Positions 29,101-37,200 of a stretch of DNA of 64,000 bases are shown here, piece after piece. The stretch's first letter is position 1, and every line of letters begins with the position of its first letter. Source of the stretch: Formicarius rufipectus (Eukaryota; Chordata; Aves; Passeriformes; Formicariidae); NCBI GenBank assembly GCA_013399695.1, contig VXAU01001281.1, forward strand, positions 588,136 to 652,135, read 5' to 3'. The notes beneath the pieces were generated by a model. The model saw only the letters and a program-made list of their open reading frames with translations. It did not search any database and was not told where the DNA came from. The position numbers and the translations under genes were made by a program.

Positions 29101-32100
29101 ATGGCAGACTTGGGAGAGAGTTGAGGGTGTTTTGGCCCTAGGCCTTAGGTTGAGCTCAGCCTGGTGAAAAACCTGTCACACTTCCTCCTAAAATCTGTAA
29201 TAGCAAACTCTCATTGTTGTGTTTTATATACAGTGCTTAAGGAGAATTGGCATAGTGACAGAAAAAGAAGAGTGAGGGCTTTAGTGATACATTTGGACTG
29301 GAGTATCCTATGTTATCCTTTTTATGGACTTTTTTTTTTTTTTTGAGATGGTTATTACTGTCTGGAATGCTTCCCTAAGACTTTTTTCATTTAAAGACAA
29401 AAACATTACAGTGTTCTGAGGCCAGCTTCTGTCAGCTATTCTGGTGCTTCCTTTCTGCCTGTCAAGACTTCCTCGCAATAACAGGTTACATCCATGGTAA
29501 CTCCATGAAAATACTCTAACTCTTAAAAAAGAAATGTGCCTATAGATCAATTGTTTTTAAAAAAGAGAATGACCAGTTCATCTATCATGTACATTCAATT
29601 CCTTTTGTTTCTCCTTTGGAGAGGAAAGGGATCATCCTCCAAAAAAACTGCTTTGATCTAGTTTTTATTTACAGAAGATCACACCTGCAGTTTTTGCCTT
29701 GAATACAGTTCATTGGCAGCTTTAGAAACACTAAATGTTCAAGAAGGGTAAGGTGGTATCTGCTTGGGAGCTGTGTTCTGAGTAGTCTGATGGATTATCT
29801 GTTTCAGTTAAAGATTTTGGGTTTTGTCTTTGCAGATCACAAAACTTACGAAGAACTACAGGTCACATTCTGCACTGCTTGCCTTGCCATCTAAATTGTT
29901 TTATCATAAGGAGCTGGAAGTTTGTGCAGACACTTCAGTAGTAACTTCTTTGCTGAACTGGGGGAAATTGCCCAGAAAGGGATTTCCATTAATTTTTCAT
30001 GGAATAAGGGTATGTAAAATGTTCATCTAGTGAACTATATAGGCCTGATAGCAGTTTGTTGATGTTGTGTAAGAGTATTTTAAAATGAATTCTAGAAAAG
30101 ATATGAAAAAAAGAATAAACTGACTTTCTCAAGTAATGTGACTTCCTGAGCATCTGGTTTTAGAAACAACTACAGAAGTCAAATGTTTGCTAAGAGCTTG
30201 AGCAGCTGCCTGTTGAAGTGTATTGTGGAGACATTTTGATACAAGTTTCAATTCATAGCTGATGGCCGAGATGGAGATACCATCAGCTGCCTTTAGATTA
30301 CTTTTGATGAGAGTTTGCTACGTAAAAATGCATTCAATCCTCTAAAGGATTTTTCAGGCTTAACTGGGAAGGGGGAAAAGTACTACCTTGGAAAAAAGTT
30401 TTTCTTTAGTCTTTGAAGAAGTTAGCAAAAAGTGATAATATCTGTTGCTTAGAGAGGCTTGGTTTTGAACTCTTCCACATTGCACAAAAGCAAAATACCA
30501 ACTTGCTAGCACATGTTATTCTGAGTTGAGATTTAACTCCTTTGTTACCCACTGAAAGTACTGTTGTCATATTAATTCTCTTTATAAATGTATTAAAAAA
30601 ATATAAAACATGATGTGACACTTGTTCATTGGAAAGTGTGTATAGAGAGGAAGATAAAACATTCCATCACTTTTTTTTGCATTCAGGATGTACAAGAATA
30701 ATTTATGAATAAATACATAGTCATTTCTGCCCCTGATGCCCATCATCTCGTTTCTTTTTCCGTAATACAGGGCAATGAAACACGTGAAGGTCACAGTCCA
30801 TCATGGTTTAATCCAACTGAAGCAGTTCAAGTAATGCAGTACTGTTGCCACCTGGCTAAAAATGAAAATGCTGCAGTGTCAGTGACAGATATTGGAGTGA
30901 TTACACCATATCGTAAACAGGTACAGTGTTTAACAGATCTTAAGATCTTCGGGGTTGCTGTATTTCATTTTATGATTTTGTATTGTGGCAGTGGTTTGTT
31001 AAAGCAGGGAGGCAAATCTCAAACTTTCACTCTTGTGTGTCATGTTCCACAGTGTATTATCAGTCATTAATGATCATGCCATTGAAATATAAGCCTAGAG
31101 AAAGACAGAAAAATGGCATTCCACTGTGTTTTTTAGTTTTAAAAATCAGGAAATTATTAAGGAGACAAATTTGGAAACAGAAGCAGATTTTTTTTTTTTT
31201 ACAGTTGTTAGAAGTAAAGAATGCAAGTCAAGAATTTAGTATCCAATAGCTGGAACAGCAGTCTGGTTCTGTCACTCTCTGTACTGAGGACCAGAACAAA
31301 AGGGAAAAATTGTGAAGTAGGTGGCATGTCACCTTGTTATGGCTTTGAAGAGACTAGAGGAAGACTAAGGATTTATTAGCTGTCCTGTAGTCAGACTTGA
31401 AGTTTGTGCTGTTATTTAAACCTCTAGAGAATTTTGAACATCAGTTTCAAATGCTGTGCTTTATTTTCAGAAGTATTTATATTCAGGTGCATTAAGTATG
31501 TGATTTATTTTAAAATTAATATCCTTTCAGTTCCAGAGGACATTCTGGAGAGTGTGCACATAGTTGTAGTTCACATCTCAGTATTCATAACCTTGTATGC
31601 ATGGCTTGGGAGGAACACCATGAAGTGTGTGAAAAAGACCAAGCCCTTGGGAGGAAATCTCACTTGCAAATTAAAACTTTGCTTATACTGATCCGACTGG
31701 TCAGGTGTATGCCCATGTTTACAGTTACTACTTGTTATTCCAGTATTTATATGCAGTATTGAAGTGACTGAACCACTTACACTCCCTAAATGATGATTTC
31801 ATGTGATTTATTGTGACTGTCCTTCATCTGCCTGTGATGCAAGGCACATGATAGTAATGGTCACTTCAAGAAAGTCACTTTGCACTGCAGGAACACTGAT
31901 TAGAAAGTAGTCTTTGACTCGAACCCTCATCTTAGCCAAGCATGATTTCTTCTTACACTTATTGGAGCTCTTCAGGTATAATCTCCAAGCAGCTTTTAGC
32001 CAGTGGCAGTATACTGATCCCAGTGCGTGTCCTTGTTCTCTTTCTCTTTTGGGAGGGTACTTAACACGGTATCTTACCTCTCTCACTTTGCATGATGCAC

Positions 32101-34287
32101 TTAGAAAGCAAAGGTGGAATCTCTAGAGTCTTCTTGAGGGGCTGGAGGAAGCTGCTTGCCCTGCCACATGTATGGTAATCATGGCTTTGGATATGATGCA
32201 CATTGGAAGAAGAAGGTTTATGGAGCTAAGTTATTCTGCTCTTGAAAATCTGGATTATTAAAAATCTCTTGCTTTCTGTTTGAATTATGGTAGGGAGTAC
32301 TTTACTTTATAAGTAGGGTAATAGGTGTGATACTTCCCAGGAAAAGTTACTGTATTATTTTAAAATCTTAATAGTGGATGACGGCTAAGCTTGGTGTAGG
32401 CATTCCTATCAACATTTCCATGTTAAAAGACTTGGAAAATCCACTCTCAAATGTAAAACTAAATTCCTTCAAACACTTTTTTTTTTTGGTAGGTGGAAAA
32501 AATTAAATTTCTTCTCAGAAGTATTGATTTGGCAGACATTAAAGTTGGCACAGTAGAAGAGTTTCAAGGGCAGGAGTATATGGTTATCATCTTATCAACA
32601 GTGCGTATATTTATTGTGGTCCTATGGAGAGTTTTTGTATGTGTCAAATTCTCTGTGTTTCCTTTTTGATATAGGCCTTTAAAAAAATTACAAGCTGTAT
32701 TTTTGTCAGTCTGTCACAGTATTTGAAAGCAGAGCTTACTTTTAAGTACATGCATGTAGAGTTATTCTTCTCCTTAAAATCTGGATTATTAAAAATCTGT
32801 TGCTTTCTGTTTAAATTATGGTACTGAATACTTCACTGTAATGGTTTGGAGGAAGAGTCTGTAGGATTTTCTCACTTGTTTTTTTACTGAGGGTAGTGAT
32901 ACAATGCTTACTTTCCTTGTTCCATGTCACACTATAGCTTTCCAGTCCAGCACTGTACTCTGTTAAAGTAGTTCTAGGTAGGTACTGTGCTCCTATTGTA
33001 AGAATTCATTATTTAGGTCATGAAAATTTTCTTTTTTCAAAGATAGGTTCAAATATAGACAAAATAGAGGTGAAAAACAAATAAGCAATAGTTACAGCAC
33101 AGTAGTTGTTTTGGTGGTTTTCTCTAAGCCAAGTTAAAGACTGGTAAGACTACTGAAGAAGGCTTCCAGAAAAGGCACACTGTGAATTGTCATTCCACTG
33201 ACTGGATTGTTGGAGTAAGGAAACATTATGTTAAAGTTTCACTGTGGGAGGTTAGTTGTGTTCTCATTCTGTTTCTAAAGTTATCCATAATTTATTTTAG
33301 GTGCGATCTCAGGAAGGCTTTTTTGATGATGAATACTACTGTTTGGGCTTTCTCTCTAACCCAAAGAGGTTTAATGTAGCAATTACTAGAGCAAAAGCTT
33401 TGCTGATTGTTGTGGGAAATCCTCATGTTCTTGTGAAGGTAAGTTTTGGGTTTATATCTTTGAATTGTGTGTGTTATTTGCCACAGTAATTGAATAGTTC
33501 TGTGGTTTAATCTGATGTGAGGGAGCATCAGAATATATTGAGAGTTTGTATGTTGTCCTCAATCTGCATTTGGGAATATACGAACTCTGTGAGTTCCTAT
33601 AAGGGTGGACAGTTCAGGTACCCACACAGTAGATTTCCAAACACAAAGGAAATGATACACCATGCATACAGGCTTATAGTCCTTTTCATCTCTAGAAGAG
33701 ATCAGAGGTTCAATGCTGAACTTCTCCAGAAGCCTGCAAGGATGTTCTGACTAACCTCATGCAGTCAGATTCTTCACAAAATGCAGTTGCTTCACTTTTT
33801 AAATGGAGGGTGGCTGAAGTGATGGTTCCCAATTAATGCAACAGCTGCCAGGGAGGTGGTTTCCTTTTGAACCTTTGAACCATGGTCCTTTCATGGGAAT
33901 AATTTTAGGTTAATATCTGATGTTATGTCTGACTTTACAAATAAGAAGGAAAGCAGTATTCCAGAAATGGTCTGAATAGAAAGTTTAGTCCCCTACAAAT
34001 ACATGAAAAATATGCAAATTAGAGCAGCAGTAGGAGCCTTCCTCCCATGTTACACTATGCTTGCACTGTTTGTAGAGTCCTGTTTCTGGAAGAAGTCCTA
34101 TTAAATCTCTTGCATTTGTGTGCCATGTTCTTTTGTTTGAAAATTCATTCCACAGAGCAGCATGACTACAATTATATATAAATGTTCTCTTGTAGGATCC
34201 CTGTTTTTGTGCACTGTTAGAATACAGTTTAATGAACAGAGTTTATGTAGGTTGTGACCTGCCTTCCGAGCTGGAATGCCTGCAGAA
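2105..34287 (+). CDS. MOV10L1: MOV10L1, piRNA-pathway RNA helicase (26 of about 27 coding exons)
   Basis: MOV10L1 is a UPF1-like superfamily 1 RNA helicase that binds piRNA precursors and acts with PIWI proteins in germ cells to silence transposons. Exons: 2105-2183, 4504-4688, 6702-6858, 7243-7355, 8130-8320, 10200-10340, 11202-11443, 11579-11774, 14168-14362, 16911-17025, 18463-18640, 19229-19299, 19669-19760, 20495-20553, 21131-21246, 24195-24291, 25337-25515, 26019-26165, 26835-26956, 27696-27795, 28226-28390, 29836-30009, 30771-30920, 32493-32600, 33301-33438, 34196-34287. All introns are GT-AG and phases agree across every junction. The total is 1200 codons plus 2 nt, against about 1211 residues for the human protein. 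The N-terminal half has three barrel-like repeats; the C-terminal half has helicase motifs GPPGTGKT (786-793), DEAGQ (902-906), GDPKQLGP (930-937), NYRS (from 987), EEFQGQE (1110-1116) and RFNVAITRAK (1147-1156). The terminal exon is not identified. Homology is recognised from memory, not by search. Confidence 0.95.
2990..4232 (+). mobile_element. CR1 LINE fragment (reverse transcriptase and 3' end), intron 1
   Basis: Broken reading frames carry CR1 reverse-transcriptase sequence such as SWLSKEVPVDRKLANM and QFADDTKLG, interrupted by stops and frameshifts. It ends in a typical CR1 tail (GGTCTCTTCCAACCC) and a T-rich stretch. Truncated and inactive. Confidence 0.85.
4504..4688 (+). CDS. MOV10L1: MOV10L1 exon 2, first N-terminal repeat
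   Basis: Residues 27-88. It contains GVVTRLCHDYGMIDDMIVF (residues 36-54), close to the human segment, then an IGQEV strand. The acceptor is ATGCAG and the donor AGA|GTAAGA, ending in phase 0. A CR1 element fills much of the intron just upstream. Confidence 0.95.
6702..6858 (+). CDS. MOV10L1: MOV10L1 exon 3, start of second N-terminal repeat
   Basis: Residues 89-140 plus one base. The second repeat begins at LIGSITSLSKDGGYINQNTY (residues 113-132), with the same Gly, Ile/Val and Asp/Asn spacing as in exon 2. The acceptor is TTTTTGTAG and the donor GAAG|GTGCGT. Confidence 0.92.
7243..7355 (+). CDS. MOV10L1: MOV10L1 exon 4
   Basis: Residues 141-178. The segment FKPYEGDWVQAKF followed by VRPLRYKQV corresponds to human sequence of the same pattern and finishes the second N-terminal repeat. 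The acceptor is TATATAG and the donor AAG|GTAAAC, ending in phase 0. Confidence 0.94.
8130..8320 (+). CDS. MOV10L1: MOV10L1 exon 5, third N-terminal repeat
   Basis: Residues 179-241 plus two bases. RISSIYGRTGTVDDSIFFTL begins the third repeat. LPDGYSPRRHD and VVESSQSCYIWRALC follow, both near-identical to the mammalian protein. The acceptor is TATTACAG and the donor ATAG|GTAATG. Confidence 0.95.
10200..10340 (+). CDS. MOV10L1: MOV10L1 exon 6
   Basis: Residues 242-288 plus two bases. The conserved part is MTNFGTLKQGESKSIIMWIE at the end; the first half is polar and variable. It completes the split codon from exon 5 and leaves GA to join exon 7. Confidence 0.93.
11202..11443 (+). CDS. MOV10L1: MOV10L1 exon 7
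   Basis: Residues 289-369 plus one base. SLISCRLAGWVKDKQF matches the human LVSCKLAGW region. The remainder, residues about 310-369, is Ser/Asn-rich and looks like the disordered linker found at this place in the family. The acceptor is ACTTCTAG and the donor CCAG|GTACAG. Confidence 0.92.
11579..11774 (+). CDS. MOV10L1: MOV10L1 exon 8
   Basis: Residues 370-434 plus two bases. It is an Asn/Glu-rich low-complexity linker ending in IPPGGKTLVVITCTA, which corresponds to the conserved PPGGKT strand in human MOV10L1. Reading stays open upstream through the intron, so the ATG at 11503 is not a real start; the TACTACAG acceptor and the phase set the boundary. Confidence 0.9.
11858..12420 (-). mobile_element. 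Solo LTR of an endogenous retrovirus, MOV10L1 intron 8
   Basis: About 563 bp bounded by TG...CA, similar along its whole length to the copy at 51639-52226. The sense strand is minus: TATAAA (complement of 12162-12168) precedes ATTAAA (complement of 11978-11983), in LTR promoter-to-polyA order. No internal gag or pol sequence is attached, so this is a solo LTR. No clear target-site duplication was found. It is antisense to MOV10L1. Confidence 0.85.
12950..13075 (-). mobile_element. Possible short, very decayed CR1 3' end, intron 8
   Basis: The segment from about 12985, with GAGTCATAGGATGATAAAAG and a following GGTCAAATGG, recalls the reverse complement of a CR1 tail. It is short and diverged; could be chance. 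Confidence 0.25.
14168..14362 (+). CDS. MOV10L1: MOV10L1 exon 9
   Basis: Residues 435-499 plus two bases. GQCKELLLLGFSDFTVGRYI matches the human KELLLLCFSDFLIGRY segment, so the exon is secure. It lies downstream of a solo LTR and a long AT-rich stretch. The donor is AAAAG|GTACTG. Confidence 0.94.
14881..16850 (-). mobile_element. CR1 LINE, about 2 kb, 5'-truncated, intron 9
   Basis: The CR1 3' end starts at 14881 (reverse complement). Minus-strand fragments then carry reverse-transcriptase motifs: FNIFINYLDAGFEGIL, FAHDTKLGG, GEVPVDWKLANVLIFKK and DPENYRPVSLTS. Further upstream parts (LDPCKYTEPDGIHLSTQ, and a DKAEMFNAFF frame in pieces) reach about 16850. Stops and frameshifts break it. It ends about 60 bp before exon 10. 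Confidence 0.9.
16911..17025 (+). CDS. MOV10L1: MOV10L1 exon 10
   Basis: Residues 500-538. NFLPHYTVPDELRRCVEQKL followed by DILTFQPLLAE is almost the same as the mammalian sequence. It is the first conserved block of the region leading to the helicase core. The acceptor is TTTTAG and the donor GAG|GTATGC, ending in phase 0. Confidence 0.96.
18463..18640 (+). CDS. MOV10L1: MOV10L1 exon 11
   Basis: Residues 539-597 plus one base. FSTLLWLEEIQAEMDLK then RNGNLLVLEVPGVEEGRP are signature MOV10/MOV10L1 family sequence. The acceptor is GTTTTTCAG and the donor CCAG|GTAGAA. Confidence 0.96.
19229..19299 (+). CDS. MOV10L1: MOV10L1 exon 12
   Basis: Residues 598-621. GDKVILKSQ followed by EHIIEYIAFITE corresponds to the human GDKLILKTQ and HAIEYISYVTE strands of the beta-barrel that precedes the helicase domain. 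Short exon, phase 1 to 0. The donor is GAG|GTAAGA. Confidence 0.92.
19669..19760 (+). CDS. MOV10L1: MOV10L1 exon 13
   Basis: Residues 622-651 plus two bases. EDVTLKVNAEFEQAYNLEP then DVEF is strongly conserved with mammals. The acceptor is preceded by a long pyrimidine run; the donor is TGCAG|GTGTTC. Confidence 0.94.
20495..20553 (+). CDS. MOV10L1: MOV10L1 exon 14
   Basis: Residues 652-671 plus one base, only 59 nt. SRRCQLAIQQA fits the human SRRCHFALEHV. The phases (2 in, 1 out) fit both neighbours exactly, which supports a microexon-sized call too small to find by length alone. Confidence 0.88.
21131..21246 (+). CDS. MOV10L1: MOV10L1 exon 15
   Basis: Residues 672-710. VLFPERLALQSPQAVK matches the human VLFPEEIILQSPQV; the following acidic and Gln-rich part is a variable linker. 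The acceptor is TGTGAAG and the donor AAG|GTATCT, ending in phase 0. Confidence 0.91.
21660..23750 (-). mobile_element. Heavily decayed CR1-like LINE, intron 15
   Basis: On the minus strand around 22190-22310 a frame reads KAVIVILVDLNKAFEMV, a reverse-transcriptase motif. Around 23230-23340 the sequence resembles the CR1 endonuclease region, and 23540-23690 the more 5' part. The order fits one old minus-strand copy. Boundaries are approximate. Confidence 0.55.
24195..24291 (+). CDS. MOV10L1: MOV10L1 exon 16, variable basic linker
   Basis: Residues 711-742 plus one base. It begins VQKKQNKKAKGMTSREV, a Lys-rich linker similar in character to the human KKNRKTMT stretch. I placed the donor at ATTG|GTATAC because only this gives a phase that opens exon 17 as VDE, as in human. 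A weaker donor at AGA|GTAACT (24270) does not fit the frame. This is the least conserved exon of the second half. Confidence 0.75.
24475..24630 (-). mobile_element. CR1 3'-end fragment, intron 16
   Basis: Reverse-complement CR1 tail: AGAATCCTAGAATGGTCTAG, then GAAGATTATCTAGCTCCAA and the CCACTAGAAGAAGTTGCTC block. About 155 bp, 5'-truncated. Confidence 0.85.
25337..25515 (+). CDS. MOV10L1: MOV10L1 exon 17, Walker A (helicase motif I)
   Basis: Residues 743-802. VDET opens the exon, then EFFNPMLNVQQKLAVKRIL (Q-motif region) and GPPGTGKT at 25465-25488 (residues 786-793), the ATP-binding P-loop, with the catalytic Lys and Thr intact. The donor is CAG|GTAGTG. The ATG at 25318 lies in the intron. 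Confidence 0.97.
26019..26165 (+). CDS. MOV10L1: MOV10L1 exon 18, helicase motif Ia
   Basis: Residues 803-851. ILVCAPSNAATDLICLRLH is the motif Ia region that contacts nucleic acid; MVRVNAAFRSAE follows. The acceptor is CATGTAG and the donor GAG|GTAGGT, ending in phase 0. Confidence 0.96.
26478..26600. repeat. Imperfect TA/TG-rich microsatellite, intron 18
   Basis: Alternating purine-pyrimidine run of TATA, TATG, TACA and TGTG units, imperfect throughout. Such tracts are length-variable. Confidence 0.8.
26835..26956 (+). CDS. MOV10L1: MOV10L1 exon 19 with tandem NAGNAG acceptor
   Basis: Residues 852-891 plus two bases. VVKPYCKDGDDIQKA then IVITTCSSAGLFYQ matches the mammalian protein. The acceptor reads GCAGCAG, so splicing at the second AG would start the exon at 26838 and drop one Gln. 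The human protein has no matching Gln, so the downstream site may be the main one. Confidence 0.93.
27696..27795 (+). CDS. MOV10L1: MOV10L1 exon 20, Walker B DEAG (helicase motif II)
   Basis: Residues 892-925. LGHFTHVILDEAGQASEPES, with DEAGQ at 27724-27738 (residues 902-906), is the Mg-ATP hydrolysis motif characteristic of this superfamily 1 branch. The acceptor is TTATAG and the donor CAG|GTAGTT, ending in phase 0. Confidence 0.97.
28226..28390 (+). CDS. MOV10L1: MOV10L1 exon 21, helicase motif III
   Basis: Residues 926-980. IILVGDPKQLGPTIKSKLA contains motif III (GDPKQLGP, residues 930-937), which couples ATP hydrolysis to unwinding. FGLNMSLLERL and DEDAFGACGAYNPLL follow, as in human. 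The donor is CTG|GTGAGT. Confidence 0.97.
29836..30009 (+). CDS. MOV10L1: MOV10L1 exon 22, helicase motif IV
   Basis: Residues 981-1038. ITKLTKNYRSHSALLALPSK carries the NYRS motif of the second RecA-like domain, followed by LFYHKELEVCAD and GFPLIFHGIR. The acceptor is TTTGCAG and the donor AGG|GTATGT, both in phase 0. Confidence 0.97.
30771..30920 (+). CDS. MOV10L1: MOV10L1 exon 23
   Basis: Residues 1039-1088. GHSPSWFNPTEAVQVMQYCC then SVTDIGVITPYRKQ is family-specific sequence of the second RecA-like domain; ITPYRKQ is typical of UPF1-like helicases. The acceptor is TAATACAG and the donor CAG|GTACAG. Confidence 0.97.
32230..32292 (+). repeat. Direct repeat copy 1, before MOV10L1 exon 24
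   Basis: 63 bp, five mismatches from 32761-32823 by eye; includes the shared 16-mer ATCTGGATTATTAAAA. Weaker similarity runs about 20 bp further. Confidence 0.85.
32493..32600 (+). CDS. MOV10L1: MOV10L1 exon 24, helicase motif V
   Basis: Residues 1089-1124. IKVGTVEEFQGQEYMVIILS contains motif V (EEFQGQE). 108 nt, in frame at both ends, so skipping would remove motif V without shifting the frame. The exon sits between two copies of a direct repeat of at least 63 bp (32230-32292 and 32761-32823). The donor is ACA|GTGCGT. Confidence 0.96.
32761..32823 (+). repeat. Direct repeat copy 2, after MOV10L1 exon 24
   Basis: Partner of 32230-32292 in the same orientation, 531 bp downstream, with exon 24 between them. 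The rest of the interval is not duplicated. Not recognised as a known interspersed repeat. Confidence 0.85.
33301..33438 (+). CDS. MOV10L1: MOV10L1 exon 25, helicase motif VI
   Basis: Residues 1125-1170. YYCLGFLSNPKRFNVAITRA holds motif VI with the arginine finger in AITRA, then LLIVVGNPHVLVK. The acceptor is TTATTTTAG and the donor AAG|GTAAGT; phase 0 at both ends. Confidence 0.97.
34196..34287 (+). CDS. MOV10L1: MOV10L1 exon 26 (last exon placed)
   Basis: Residues 1171-1200 plus two bases. DPCFCALLEYSLMNRVYVGC then DLPSELECLQ matches the human C-terminal region. The donor is AA|GTAAGT. Read through without splicing, the frame gives AAG TAA, so the protein would stop at once after one Lys. 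Human has one further short exon of about 20 codons; its counterpart here is not certain. Confidence 0.93.
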
Positions 34288-37200
34288 GTAAGTTCTGGTC
34301 TTCACTTTAACCTTGCTAGGTATGGATCAGTATTGCAGTATTTTTAAAGCTAGTGTCATTTGGATGACTGATCAATACAACAGCATGTGATATCATAGTA
34401 GGATTGGATTTTGCATTACTAACTAAACATTATGTAAACATAATGACATGTAACCCTACTTTCGCCTACCCCGTAAGAAGAATCTGAGCACTAATTATTA
34501 AATAACAGCTGCTATTGAGTCTGATATCTTATGTATCCCCAAATGATGATGACATATTTAATGACCATAAAGCGGTGGAGTGGACAGAGGAAATGCTTAA
34601 GGTGATTCCACTGTAATTAAAAAAAATTGCTGGAAATTTGATTTAAATATGTCCCTTCTAATAAACTGTAATGCGGTGTTAAATGGGTATGAATACTAGA
34701 TGATACTACTTTTTTTGTCAATCAAAACCGTTGTTTATGGAAAGGTAAGCAAGATTTTTATCTTACACCCCTTAATTGACAGGTGTGACTAGCTTTTCGG
34801 TGGGCAAGATGCATTCGGTCTTCATCTGTTTTGAAACTTAAGAATACTTTACAGAAACTCATTCCTGAGGAAATCAAACACCTTTTGTCCTCAGGGAGAG
34901 GCACATGTTCTGAAATGGATGGAAGTTTCTGCAAACAAGATTTTAATTTTTTTAAGAAGTGAAAAAGTTGAAATTAACAGTATATAATAGTAGTGGCAAC
35001 TTAACTTGCTTTTCTGTTTAAAATGTGTATGACTGTGTGTATGCAAAGAAGAATATGCCTGAATCTATGACTGTGGGCGTGAATCCTCCAGGTTTCAGAA
35101 GAAAAATATTGAAGAACTCTTACATAAGCTTTTCCTTATTATATAATTGCTTCAGCTTCTGAATTTTCTCTGACTTGTCGTGCCATCTAAAGCTGGCCTG
35201 TCCTAAGAACATAGATATGTGTCATGACACTGCATAAGAGTGTTACAGTAATACATATCTATCATATGAACTGGAATGATACATTAATGTCTCCAGTGAT
35301 GTTGAGTACCTTAAGCCAAGCATGCTTAAAAACCCTACTTCCAGTTTTTAAGGCTTTTGTATATACAACCAAGATCACACAGGGTTTGCTTGGTTTTCCA
35401 CTGCAGTCCAGCCATCTGCTATGGTGTATGTCAGAATAATGCTTAAAGTGGTGGGTTAAAAAAAAAAAAAAAAAGAAAAATAGAAAATTAAAATTGTGAT
35501 TTGCCTATTCACTGTTGAATAAAGTATCTTGTTTTGGCAAAATTATATAACTGATGGGTTAACAGTATTCCTTCTCTTTGTTTTATTTTGCACTGTGCTT
35601 TTCCATTAAACAGCATTTTTCTCTCTTCCTTGTCCTCTCCTTGGTGATTAAGTCCTTCCACACAGCACTTTAGGAATAGTTGGACTAGACACTGTGTTTG
35701 GAAACTGCCAGTACAATACAGTGGCTTTCTGTAACAGGCAGAAGTATTTTAGATAGGACTGTAGGCTACTGAGAAACAAATGGAGGGGGAAAAAAGATAG
35801 CAAACATTTGTTTGCTTGTTTACCGTTCACTCATATCACTTGCATTCCTGGTATGCACTGTACTACTTTCCTTTGCAATGCACAAATATATAGATAGTGC
35901 AACCTCCAAAAACGGAAGTGAGGTAAAACATCAAAGGCAGACAGGACATCAGGGGATGTTCACTGTACTGTGACACAGGGTGTACCTCTCACACAGACTA
36001 CACTATGTGAGGGTGTCCAGGGTGAGTCACAGCTGCATTTGAGCAGCACTCCAGATTACTCAGCCCAGTCTCATTGTCATGGTTTTATGCTGCTTAAATT
36101 GCTTTCATTCATGACAAGCCAGGATAGATTATGTGTTACTGCAGTATGGTGCTGGAAATACCAGCATTGATGATGCCATGCCAAAATTCTACATCCAGTT
36201 CAAGACTAAGATCTGTCCTAGTTACTGCCTCCTGAAAGACCTCTTGCTTCAGGATTGTGTTATGACATACCTCATCTCACAAACCACTGCTGCGAACCTT
36301 GGTTTTTGTCAGTGTACTCATGCTCTCTTGAGGGAAGAAAGTGTAATGGAGGTGTATGATGTTTCCTCTATTGCAAGATATAATCCAGAACTTCTAATTA
36401 GTATTTCCATGACCTTTGCATAGCAAAGTAGCAGAGAACTGATTATATTGTGATACTTAATAGCTACACTTTAATGTTGTTTTAACTGTAATAGTTTGCA
36501 TGTTGACATCAGCTTCTACAAAGATAAACTACTTGAATCTCAGCAAAAGTCAGATGACGTGTAGTGGGGTTTTTTTTTCTAGAAGAGTTCTTAGTTTGAA
36601 GATCAAGTACACAATTTTGAGTGAAGGAAACAAAAAAGCTTTCATCCAACAGCAACAGTTTATCAGTGGAGAAACTCATATACTCTTTTCAGTGATAACT
36701 GTTCTTTCTGTAACGCATGTTGTTCACAACCTTTTCCCTGAGTTACTGAGAATAGCCTCTGACAGTCTTAAAAAATGGTTCCAGAGAAGCTTGTACTTAT
36801 GTTGAAGATGGGGAGAAGGGGGATTCCATTCATCCTTCTGTTGTTGGTGCTCAGTGCCACACTGATCAGGCTTCAGAGATAGACTGTGTATATTTTTCCA
36901 GATAACATGAGGTGGAAGCCCTGTTAATTCTTACTGTCTTTTCTCCTCCTGTAAAGTGGTCACTCTACACCTGGAGGAGAAAGAAATGAGGCTGTAGTTA
37001 CGACCTGTATTCAGCATCTTCTGTGATCATGTCTTTTCCATAGAGCATGTAATCCCAGTAAGGACATTAGATCATCAGGGCAAGAAATGAAATCCAGAGT
37101 ATGCAGTCAACTGCATCCTGTATTTACTGTCTTCTGCAGCCTTGTTTTGACAATGTTATGGAAGTTTAATAGGCTACTCTCCTTTAAACAGAACAGTTTC

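Noticed and set aside
36133..36423. 96-codon open frame after a CAG acceptor-like site as the MOV10L1 last exon
   Set aside because: The phase needed after exon 26 gives a different frame from the long one, and neither resembles known C-termini. Left as an unproven alternative.
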